A DNA stretch of 64,000 bases from Heligmosomoides polygyrus polygyrus (taxonomy: Eukaryota; Nematoda; Chromadorea; Rhabditida; Heligmosomidae), in contig OX377204.1 of the NCBI GenBank assembly GCA_947396885.1, positions 43,325,139-43,389,138 of the forward strand, in the 5' to 3' direction. Under the pieces are notes generated by a model, which was not told the origin of the DNA, ran no database searches, and saw only the letters and a program-made list of their open reading frames with translations. Shown here one piece after another: positions 42,590 to 51,559 of this stretch. The position numbers and the translations under genes are program-made. Each line of letters starts with the position of its first letter. Position 1 is the first letter of the stretch.

Positions 42590-42720
42590 GACGACTGCGG
42601 CACGTCTTCTGAATCCCTATGCTCTGCGCCTGATCCCCAGTCATACCCTGACGCGTTGCCCTCTGAATATATCGTAAACTTGGGTGATTAGCCGCCAAGG
42701 TTATCAATTCGCCAGCAATT
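42590..42720. repeat. 42-bp minisatellite array, inverted
   Basis: Read on the minus strand the units contain GGATTCAGAAGACGTGCCGC-like text as in the arrays at 7620 and 26200. A C12 run lies directly to the left (about 42531-42542). Confidence 0.45.
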
Positions 42721-43004
42721 CCCCATGGTGAAGCTGAAAGAGAACCAGGCTGGCATACGTCTTTGTTTTTCATTCTTAACAAAGTATTACTAGTCTAATG
42801 AAAAATTACCACTAAGTGAAATAGTTGAAAGGAATGTTCTATCACTCGTCGCGTGCACATATGAAAGCGAACTAAATTTTGAAACCTAAGCACGCACCCA
42901 AGGTTTTGCAATCGTTAGGAAGTAAAACAATTGCTATTCCCAAATATATTTGATCCTTCTCTGCCACGCAGGTTTGTTATGGTGGTATAACTTTTATTTC
43001 GGCC

Positions 43005-43033
43005 GACGTTTCGACACAACTCGTCTTTTTCAA
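43005..43033 (-). ncRNA. hammerhead-like motif, left Penelope arm
   Basis: On the minus strand TTGAAAA, a GAC/GTC stem around GAGTTGT, then GAAACGTC reproduce the hammerhead layout. Two positions of the invariant first box are changed (C3 to U, G8 to A), so it is probably inactive. Penelope elements are known to carry such ribozymes in their terminal repeats. Confidence 0.4.
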
Positions 43034-43266
43034 AGGCCTGAAAGTACTTCGAAACCTTAGATCCGGAAACTCATTCCGTCAAAGGCATGCTTCTTCACAA
43101 CTCTAGTTACAATGGGTTCCCACGAATATCAATGAGTGCCCGTCTAAAGCATACCGAACTCACCGTTGTTCCACCAGCGCTGAGAGGGGGCTCAGCTATA
43201 AGACCATCAGTGAGCAACTGGGAAATATCATGCAGATCTATACTAATAAGTATAGACTGCGCAGTA

Positions 43267-43854
43267 TCAGAGCTCACACAAGGGGATGAAGGGCAATAAG
43301 TCGCTGGTTATTGAAATGCACTCGTTTCGGTTGTTCATTGCTGGATTACGCCCCCGAATCCAGAAAGCCTCAAGAGTCTTTCTGGTACCGATTTCATCTT
43401 CATATAGCAACACAGTGCATTTAATGTCAAAGTCGTTTCCGCCGTGGGCCTCTTGTTGATGTTTACCCAGTGGGGTTAACAAGCTTCGCTTCAATTTCGC
43501 AGCTAGGTGTTCATTGATGCGAACACTAAGTACCCTTCCTGTTTCACCTTTGTATAGCTCGCCACAGGTTAAGCACTGGATTTGGTAGACAACGCCTTTT
43601 TGTGCGCAATCTTCATCTCCCCCAAATGGGCAGATAACGCAATTCCTCATCACATAAGTACGGTCGTAACACCTGTTCCGAACAAGAAGCCGTTTGATGT
43701 TGTTTCCCGGTATGTTAACCAGGACAACATTGTCGTTCAAGTTTGCTCGTAGTAGGCAACGGCGTACTTCTGCCGTGACGTCATCACATCAGAGATGAAG
43801 GGCAGTTGAAGACAAATTTTGTCTTCGCGCAGATGTTCAACATTGCCGTGTTGT
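43267..43854 (-). pseudogene. Penelope GIY-YIG endonuclease domain
   Basis: The frame on the minus strand contains a linker (ICLQLPFISDVMTSRQKY near 43800), the Cys motif CVICPFGGDEDC, then VVYQIQCLTCGELYKGETGR with the GIY-YIG-type VYxI...LYKG pair, the Arg in RINEH and the Glu in EAFWIRGRNPAMN, ending in a stop at 43267. This nuclease nicks target DNA for insertion. A one-base shift at about 43738-43740 puts the linker and nuclease in different frames, so the original polyprotein is broken here even apart from the inserted LINE. Confidence 0.8.
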
Positions 43855-43864
43855 ATTCGATCAC

Positions 43865-46476
43865 CAACATCGATTCGTACGAGTCTCTGACAAGCCGAAT
43901 CGGACGTCTGCGACTGAAGCAATGTGGCTCCGTGCCAGCCTTGACTGTGTTCGTCGCGTATGCCCCAACATCCGACTACGACGACGAAGACGTCGAGGCC
44001 TTCTACGTGGAGCTGGAGAAGTTCTATAAGGAAGATCACACCTTCTACAAGGTGATCGTCGGCGACTTCAACGCCAACATCGGGCCACGAAGGTCGCCGG
44101 AAGAACTTCACATCGGAACCCACGGTTGGGAGTGGAACGAGCAAGGTGAAAGGCTGTCTGAGTTTATCATGTCGACCAAGACCATCCATGGAAACACGCA
44201 GTTCCAGAAGCCTCCCTCCCTAAGATGGACCTGGGAATCCCCCGGTGGCCAGTTCCACAACGAGATCGACCACATCATCTTCAATCGCAAGTATTGCCTG
44301 ACCGATGTCTCCGTTGTCCCCAAGTTCTACACGGGATCGGACCACCGCCTCCTTCGCGCGAGGTTCCGCTTTTCGCGTCAAGGAGAGAAGGCCGCGAAGT
44401 TCAAGAAAAGGAATCCCAGAACGACCATCAACTGGGATCTCTACACCTCTCTTGTCGGCCTTTGGGAAGATGCCGTCATGGACAACGTCGACGAGGAATA
44501 CGATCGCTTCGTGCACCATCTCCACGATAGTGCTAAGGGAGCCGAGAGCTTGAAGACCACCAAGAGACGCCTGTCTCCGGAAACTCTCGAGCTGATACGC
44601 CAGCGTGGAGCAGCACGAGGGTCAGGCAACTACCAACTGACGTCCGAGCTCGCAAAGCTATGCAGAGCGGCGATAAAAGAAGATCTCAATGAGAGAAGGG
44701 CGGAAGTGTTGGTTGAAGCAGCAGAGGCAGGGCTGAGCATCCGCAATGCCCGCCGGAACTTCGCCAACTTCAAGACCAAGATGACCGCTCTCCGACGTCC
44801 TGACGGAACCATCACCTCTTGCAGAAGGACCATGGAGAAAGTCATCCACGACTTCTACTCCGATCTCACGTCCACCTGCCCCCATGCCATCTTCCGCAGG
44901 ATGGATACGTCGTTCCCTCTGTTCTCTCTTCCGAAATCCGACACGCCATCTCGTCGGTGAAGAAACGTACAGCACCCGGTTCTGACAGGATCAGAGCTGA
45001 ACACCTGAAGAACCTCCCGCCAGCGCTCATCAACACCTTGGCGCGGCTCTTCACACGCTACCTGTCCGAATGCAAGGTTCCATCTCAGTGGAAGACCAGC
45101 AGGACCGTTTTGCTGTACAAGAAGGGAGACGTGCATGACATTGGCAACTATCGCCCGATCTGCTTGCTGTCCATAGTCTACAAGCTGTTCACTCGAGTCA
45201 TCCTGAATAGGATCAGCAGAACGCTGAACGAAGAACAGCCACGCGAACAAGCAGGATTTCGGAGAGAATTCAGCCGGACTGACCACATACACACCATTAC
45301 GAAGCTCATCGAAGTGTCGCGAGAGTATAAGCTGCCGCTGTGCCTTACGTTCATCGACTTGAAGAAGGCTTTCGACTCCGTCGAGACTGAAGCGGTCATG
45401 GAAGCCCTGCTCACCCAGGGCGTTCCTACTCAGTACATCAGAGTCCTTCGAGAGCTGTACAGTGGATTCACGACCAAGATCTCACCATTCTACAACGACG
45501 TCGTCATTGACGTGAAGAGAGGGGTTCGACAAGGGGATACCATATCCCCGAAGCTCTTCAGCGCCACTCTCGAAAACGTCATGCGCGAACTAGAATGGGA
45601 AGACATGGGAGTGAAGGTCGACGGCCGGCAACTACATCATCTTCGCTTCGCTGACGACATCGTGCTCATAACGCCGAGCATCAGTCAGGCGGAACGAATG
45701 CTGGCCGACTTCGATCGTGTATGTGGAAGCGTTGGACTGCAGCTGAATCTTACGAAGACGATGTTCATGAAGAACGGATGGGTTTCTGATGCCCCATTCT
45801 CGCTCAACGGAACGAACATCTCCGAATGCTACAGCTATGAGTATCTGGGTCGCGAAGTCAACATGGCCAACGACCTAGCACCAGAGCTGAGCAGGAGGAA
45901 ACGAGCGGCTTGGGGAGCTTTCAAGAGCGTCGAAGAAGTCGCGAAGAAGACGAAGAACGTCCTACTCCGTGCCCACCTATTCGACTCCACTGTTCTTCCT
46001 GCCCTAACATACGCCTCAGAGACCTGGGCTATACGAAAGCAGGATGAACACGCGATCAGCGTCGCGCAGCGTGGAATCGAGAGGACGATGCTCGGAGTGA
46101 CACGACTCACACAAGTGAGAGAAGGCCTCCGGAGTTCCGAGCTTCGCCGACGTTCGAAGATCAGAGACGCTGTCGCATGGGCCAAGTCGTCGAAAATTAG
46201 GTGGGCCGGCCACTTAATGCGATTCGCAGACACCCACTGGACGAGAACCGTCACAGATTGGATTCCGCGGGATGTCAAAAGAACACCAGGACGCCCACCA
46301 ACGCGTTGGTCGGTCTTCTTCGTTAAAGTCCTGAACGACCGATATGACGCTCTTCGTGTCCCTCGAGCGAGGAGGATCCATTGGACCACTCTGGCACGCG
46401 ACAGGGACGAATGGAGACGCTGCTGGCTCCCGCTCGAGCAAGTCGATGATCAGCGGGACGACAGGTGATACAGGTG
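43865..46476 (+). mobile_element. RTE-type LINE inserted in the Penelope element
   Basis: A 10-bp target duplication ATTCGATCAC (43855-43864 and 46477-46486) marks both borders. Joining the flanks restores the Penelope reading frame (RRRGDRIQ on the minus strand). The element is 2,612 bp and 5'-truncated, beginning inside the endonuclease domain. Its 3' end carries the short repeat ACAGGTGATACAGGTG in place of a poly(A), as is usual for RTE elements. Confidence 0.93.
43866..46468 (+). pseudogene. RTE LINE polyprotein, endonuclease-reverse transcriptase
   Basis: The frame covers most of an APE endonuclease (VIVGDFNANIG near 44060, EIDHIIFN near 44265, GSDHRLLRARF near 44340) and a complete reverse transcriptase (NYRPICLLS near 45150, LTFIDLKKAFDS near 45350, GVRQGDTISPKLF near 45535, LRFADDIVLI near 45650, YLGREVNM near 45845), then a C-terminal region with [15 protein letters not shown] text to a stop at 46468. 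The apparent start codon at 43806 lies in Penelope sequence and is not the LINE's own. One frameshift near 44866 separates the two halves, compatible with a small deletion. Otherwise there are no stops, so the insertion is young. Confidence 0.88.
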
Positions 46477-46486
46477 ATTCGATCAC

Positions 46487-47140
46487 CTCGTCGTCGTGGT
46501 TCGTACCCGTTAAGACGTGCGATATTAGAGGCCAACATACGTGATTCCTCTCGCTCCTCAAGCCCCGTGCATACACCTAGTGCCGTTCTGTACATGTTAC
46601 GGAGCACGATACGCTTTAATGCTGTAGGGTGAGCAGATCTTGCATGGAGTATGATGTTTTTGGAGCTGCCTTTACGATACCATTTCACACTAAAGACTCC
46701 ATTTGATACCCTAACTTGAGTATTCAGGTAGGGCAACCAGCCTTCGGACGGAGTTTCACGAGTGAACTTTATGTGCTGAGATTGTGTATTAAGAATGGCA
46801 AACAGTTCGTCCATGTCGGATTGCGTTGCCGTTATAACACCACAATCATCGATGTACCGACAGTACATTATGGGAAGGCGCTCCAGTACCGGTCGCTCAA
46901 TTCTGCTCATGAAGCAGATCGCTAAAGTTGGAGCTAATCGCTGCCCCATCGCAAGTCCTCTTCGCTGTGAAAAATAGTTTCCAGACCACTTGAAAACATT
47001 GCAGTTCAGGCATGCTTGTACTAGTGTCATTATGTGTAGCTTGTTCAAACCAAACGTAATAATATTTCTTTCGTGCTCGTCTAGCATCTCTGATAGGGCT
47101 TGTAAAGCAGCGTTATTATCTACGTTGGTATAATCTGCGC
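46487..47140 (-). pseudogene. Penelope reverse transcriptase domain, N-truncated
   Basis: On the minus strand it shows YTNVDNNAALQAL, then QRRGLAMGQRLAPTLA, the catalytic YCRYIDDCGV and WLPYLNTQV, in the order known for Penelope-type reverse transcriptases. The YxDD pair is intact. The N-terminal part is missing because the inverted arm begins at about 47136, and the C-terminal end is cut by the RTE insertion at 46486. Confidence 0.85.
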
Positions 47141-47477
47141 ACAAAAAGGCGTTGTCTACCAAATCCAGTGCTTAACCTGTGGCGAGCTATACAAAGGTGA
47201 AACAGGAAGGGTACTTAGTGTTCGCATCAATGAACACCTAGCTGCGAAATTGAAGCGAAGCTTGTTAGCCCCACTGGGTAAACATCAACAAGAGGCCCAC
47301 GGCGGAAACGACTTTGACATTAAATGCACTGTGTTGCTATATGAAGATGAAATCGGTACCAGAAAGACTCTTGAGGCTTTCTGGATTCGGGGGCGTAATC
47401 CAGCAATGAACAACCGAAACGAGTGCATTTCAATAACCAGCGACTTATTGCCCTTCATCCCCTTGTGTGAGCTCTGA
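47136..47477 (+). pseudogene. inverted partial copy of Penelope endonuclease
   Basis: The plus strand repeats the nuclease from the block before VVYQIQCLTCGELYKGETGR through to the stop at 47477, almost identical to 43267-43613 read on the opposite strand. It lacks the reverse transcriptase, so this is the head-to-head partial copy or inverted terminal repeat commonly seen in Penelope insertions. Confidence 0.85.
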
Positions 47478-47710
47478 TACTGCGCAGTCTATACTTATTA
47501 GTATAGATCTGCATGGTATTTCCCAGTTGCTCACTGATGGTCTTATAGCTGAGCCCCCTCTCAGCGCTGGTGGAACAACGGTGAGTTCGGTATGCTTTAG
47601 ACGGGCACTCATTGACATTCATGGGAACCCATTGTAACTAGAGTTGTGAAGAAGTATGCCTTTGACGGAATGAGTTTCCGGATCTAAGGTTTCGAAGTAC
47701 TTTCAGGCCT

Positions 47711-47739
47711 TTGAAAAAGACGAGTTGTGCCGAAACGTC
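47711..47739 (+). ncRNA. hammerhead-like motif, right Penelope arm
   Basis: Mirror copy of the motif at 43005-43033: TTGAAAA, stem, GAAACGTC. One base of stem II differs (GCC instead of GTC). The invariant first box is degenerate, so activity is doubtful. Confidence 0.4.
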
Positions 47740-47856
47740 GGCCGAAATAAAAGTTATACCACCATAACAAACCTGCGTGGCAGAGAAGGATCAAATATAT
47801 TGTTATAAAATGCCCAGGTTTTATGAACGTCGGACATGGAGGCTATTCCCAAATAT

Positions 47857-48895
47857 CTGTGGACCCAAAGAGCCTCCAAAATCTTTGGGTCACTACAACA
47901 TCTGTTTTCTTCTGCTTTCACCTTGCTTTTTCTTCAAGAATCGTCGTGGAAAAGTTGAACGAATCCTGTATCAAATGTCGTCGTCCTGCAATTTGTCTGC
48001 CAAACACGGTCCAAACCTAACCTGGTGTAATTTTATCGAACACCCGGATGCTTTCATTATGAGACTAAGAAAACAGTATCTATTAATATGCATTGCGTCC
48101 GAAAAGGTTGTTGCATGCAATAGATTTTAGCCTGAGTAAGAAACTGCGCACCGATTCTGAGTGAAGTAGTGAATTTCTAAACAATAAGCCTCGAAAACTG
48201 GTGGAACCTTCTTCACAAACAAGTACTTCAAACGTTTTTCTACAAATTCTGCTTGAATGTAGATCATAATAACCATAACTTCAAAGGCTTGAATGTAGAT
48301 CTCATGATAACCACGAATTGCATATGCGATTAGATTTCCAAAATGGACGAAGGGATTAATGAAACAGTCCCCGGGTAACTCGGGCCCATTGTTCAAACGT
48401 ATTGCAAACCCTAGATACCTACACCCCGTTTACGGCACAGGTCTAAGTACCTCGCGATCTCTGTTCCTGTCTTACGTCTATCACGATAAGGTAGTATAAC
48501 TGATCAGTGGAAGGTAGTGAGCGTGAAATGTTGAAGTCCGCACGTGCTTTGTCGCTGACGGAGATATTTCTTCCAGATCGCTGCCGCTTCTGCTGCTGCA
48601 ACTGCTGCTGCGACACCCAGACAACCACCTGTAACTCGTGGACGAAGAACTCGTCGATTCTAAGTATTTGTGCGGCAATTAACATATTAAGTCCTGCTCA
48701 AAGTATTATAAATTACATAAGTTGCGTTGTGTTCATGTTACAATATAAATTTAACAACGCTATTTGTTGTTCCATCACAGTGCAGTGAGTCAGTACATGC
48801 ACGATTGGTGGCACTTGGTAATACTGCACGAGTTTCTATAAGGACCATGCTACACTATAATGACGACGCGCAACTTTGCAAGAGTAGGACAGGTT
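47857..48895. other. unassigned DNA
   Basis: A minus-strand frame near 48443-48685 contains SQQQLQQQKRQRS but no recognised domain. No RNA gene or strong repeat. Confidence 0.35.
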
Positions 48896-49690
48896 AGGTA
48901 GGGAGTAATGAAGAAGGTTAGCTGTCTGGTTTGCGTCTGCTGTGCACTCTACGAGTTTCCAGCGGTAACTTCACAGGGCTCGGCTCCCGCGATGACTTGT
49001 TTGAGGAACCAGAGATCAGTGAGGAGAAAATATGCGCGAAATTTGAAGACAAGATTCACTGTTTTGTTGTGGTCTCGATGCAAATGCTAAACATGTTTAC
49101 AAGGACTTCTCTAGGGCTTTCGATGATATTTCTCATTAGAAGTTGATGGCTAAGCGTAGTGTACTTGTGATTCATCCGTTAATAATTTCGTGGATTAGAA
49201 AGTTTCCTTCAGCTAGAGCTTTTAGAGTTCGTGTTAAGGACAGCTTCTCTATCCCAAAGGTAGCTGCATGTTCTGCCGTGCGGTCGTGTACCTCAGCGCT
49301 CCGACTTCGTCGCCCACAGTCGTTTACACCTGCATTTTCGCCGGTCTCCTCTATCACCAGTTGTTGAGTGGCGGGTTTCGAGGTTTCGGGTTTTTTTGCC
49401 TCAGCTCCAAGGTCACCATATACGATCCTGTGGATCGTTTTGTGCCTGTTTGCGCTCGTTTTGAGAGCTAATCGATTTCTGTTCTGATGAACTTGGTTCC
49501 GGGGGCGTGCCGCAGCTTTCGAAAAACTACAGGCAGATAAGAAAACGCCCATGTTTATTAAGATCCTCATGAACCATATGTTTTCCCTTCAAAAGGAGCC
49601 ATTTGTGGTTTTGATGAAAAACCAAGAACTCCAGGAACGAGTGACTACATCGCGAGAGGAAAATACGGTGCTAGAAATTTATTGAGCTTA
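48896..49690 (+). mobile_element. LINE fragments (RT and ORF1-like coiled coil)
   Basis: Near 49095-49250 the plus strand encodes VYKDFSRAFDDISH, then a stop, then IHPLIISWIRKFPSARAFRV, a recognisable reverse transcriptase stretch (motif A and following helix). Near 49515-49688 a second frame (QKEPFVVLMKNQELQERVTT) looks like the coiled coil of a LINE ORF1. The order is wrong for one intact element, so at least two decayed fragments are likely. Confidence 0.55.
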
Positions 49691-49908
49691 GGCGAGCAGA
49701 AAAATGAAGCGTGCTAAACACAATACACTAGTTCGACTGTCAAGTTATGTGTAGCGTCGGGTACGAAGTTTGTGTTCTGCGAGTTGAGTGACGCTGTCTG
49801 AGTCGAGGAGGGATGTATGGATGCCGACGATTGTGTTATGGTTATTGTTGGTAACTGTGTATAAAGTCGAAGACAACATACTCGTCGTCTCCCGACTCAT
49901 TCCGCAGT

Positions 49909-49962
49909 CCGAAATGCAAGGATAACTCCGCAGGTGGGTGCGGAGTTATCCTTGCATTTCGG
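49909..49962. repeat. 24-bp perfect inverted repeat, 6-nt loop
   Basis: CCGAAATGCAAGGATAACTC (first 20 of 24 bases, 49909-49932) pairs perfectly with 49939-49962 around the loop GGTGGG. Confidence 0.9.
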
Positions 49963-50879
49963 CCTTCCCGTGTCTCCACCCGGAGAACTTAGTCGGTTAC
50001 CTTCTGCACTGTCGCTAGGCGAGCAGGCAGAAAGGCTTGCGGAAGCAGTTATCCCGGGCATGTCTACCGACATGATGATTTTTTCTTTATCAAGCTCTCC
50101 TTAAGCTACCGGTACCTATTCCGACTTGACAACTCAGAAAGTTTTCCTAAGGTCCCCTAGTGTTTCTTTTATCTCCCCGCTAGATACCCGACGGCTGAAC
50201 CGTATGTCAGACCATATGGACACCGTTTGTTGTTATAAGTTTATGATAAACTCAAAAACAAACAAAAATACGGAACAGCTAAACAACGACTTCAATACGA
50301 GGCGACGAACGATGAATTCGAAATGTAACAAGATGAATTCAAACTAAAATGGAATGTCAATGGTTCAATCGAATGAGATGAACAAGTTGAACGGTGCCAC
50401 CAGTAAAAATTCGTTTAGTACGTGAGAAACTCAAATGGGGCTCGTTCAAGGACAGATCTCAATTAGCAGTGAGGGCAACTACCACGCAGCGGACGCTGCG
50501 TAGCCCGAACCCGGGAGATGCGGGGCGAGAGATGGTACGTTAGGTGCCTATAAAAGCCCACCTAGGACAACGCCGCCAGGGAGTTGTCAGCCGACTGCTA
50601 ATTACGTAGTCTCTCAGCTAGATGAGGCTACGCCCAGATAGCACCCTTTAAATTCTCACTATCACTGACGCTGAAAGAAACTCTGGCTGACTAAATCCGT
50701 CACAACGAGGTCAGGAGGCGGATACGCAACTCCTGGCTGAGCCCACTGGGGAGTCAACACTACGGAGTGGTCTGGGTGCTTAAGCCCTTATGGACTCACA
50801 TATCCTCTTCCCCTGGTTTAGTGGATCTCCACCCAGTAGGAAACCCTACCGTGGATGGCGTGTGATTACCCTACTACAC
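49963..50879. other. unassigned; isolated TATAAAAG near 50548
   Basis: A CTATAAAAGCCC box near 50548 followed by GC-moderate sequence could be a promoter of a mobile element or the U3 part of an LTR, but no matching repeat or gene is seen. The plus-strand frame at 50790-51422 is low-complexity and runs through the palindromes, so I do not call it a gene. Confidence 0.3.
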
Positions 50880-51300
50880 GAAGGAAGGGCGGTGCACCGC
50901 GGACGGTCGTCGTCGTCTTCCTCCCATCCGCGGAAGCTCCCGCGGGAGTATAACAGAGGCCTAAGGCCTATGTTATACTCCCACGGTAGCATCCGCGGAT
51001 GGGCGGAAATCGCGCTGGGACCCCGCTCCGAGCCACTCGTCGCGGCCCACCCCACCCGCCGTTCACGGATCGCTGCTGACAGACGACGAGGGGGCTGTTA
51101 TACTTCCCGCCCGCGGGACGGCAGTCGTCCGCGGTGCAATGCACCGAGGAAGGCTGTCGACCCATGGAGTTCGGCGCGGGAAACGCGCTCCAATGCTACC
51201 CTAGCCGTCACGGGACGACGACGACAGTCCACGGTGCACCCTCCGTCCGCGGACGTCTCGCGGATGCTCCCGCGGGCGTACAACATAGGCCTAACTGAGG
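50880..51300. repeat. nested GC-rich inverted repeats
   Basis: A 40-bp inverted repeat (50923-50962 and 50964-51003, 1-nt spacer, a few mismatches) contains CTCCCGCGGGAGTATAACA, the same text as the perfect palindrome at 42438-42477. Around it, GGTGCACCGCGGACGG and CCGCGGACG recur in both orientations to 51300, where a further half-copy ends ACAACATAGGCCTAA. Non-coding foldback structure. Confidence 0.75.
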
Positions 51301-51559
51301 TTAGCCAATGGCGACCCGAAGCCGGCCTTAAGACACGCGGCTGGGTGGAACTTGTTGGACAGGATATAAATTTAGTTTATGTCAGGCCGAAAGTTGTGGG
51401 AGAGAGGAGGCGGAATTGTTAAAAGTGGAGCACGACAGGCGTCAAGGGCAACAATACCTTTGGTCGCTACACGGAGCGAAACGGTTACCGCTACGCGGAG
51501 GGGGAAGCTATTTAACCCGACCGCGAGATGTAGGGGAGGACACCTAGTGCCTTCCCGCT

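Larger units (their letters stand above)
42933..47856 (-). mobile_element. Penelope-like retroelement, split by a LINE
   Basis: A 15-bp direct repeat GCTATTCCCAAATAT (42933-42947 and 47842-47856) bounds the unit. The outer arms, about 42942-43613 and 47136-47801, are inverted copies that include the endonuclease region and the 3' end. The minus strand carries the reverse transcriptase (46487-47140) and, after the inserted LINE (43865-46476), the GIY-YIG endonuclease (43267-43854). About 40 bp between the right arm and the right direct repeat match the short tail described for Penelope elements. The reverse transcriptase lacks its N-terminal part at the inversion junction near 47136, so this copy is not complete. 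Confidence 0.85.

Noticed and set aside
43737..44525. Minus-strand frames of 101-150 codons
   Set aside because: Mostly antisense to the LINE endonuclease. Only the part left of 43855 is real Penelope coding sequence.
43806..44960. ATG at 43806 as the start of the LINE protein
   Set aside because: The target duplication at 43855-43864 shows that sequence left of 43865 belongs to the Penelope element, so this ATG is not the LINE's own start.
45835..46389. 184-codon minus-strand frame
   Set aside because: Antisense shadow of the RTE reverse transcriptase C-terminal region; no independent motif.
49172..49570. 132-codon minus-strand frame
   Set aside because: Overlaps plus-strand reverse transcriptase remains and shows no domain or splice context.
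50790..51422. 210-codon plus-strand frame
   Set aside because: Passes through nested palindromes with low-complexity Arg/Ser-rich translation and no homology.
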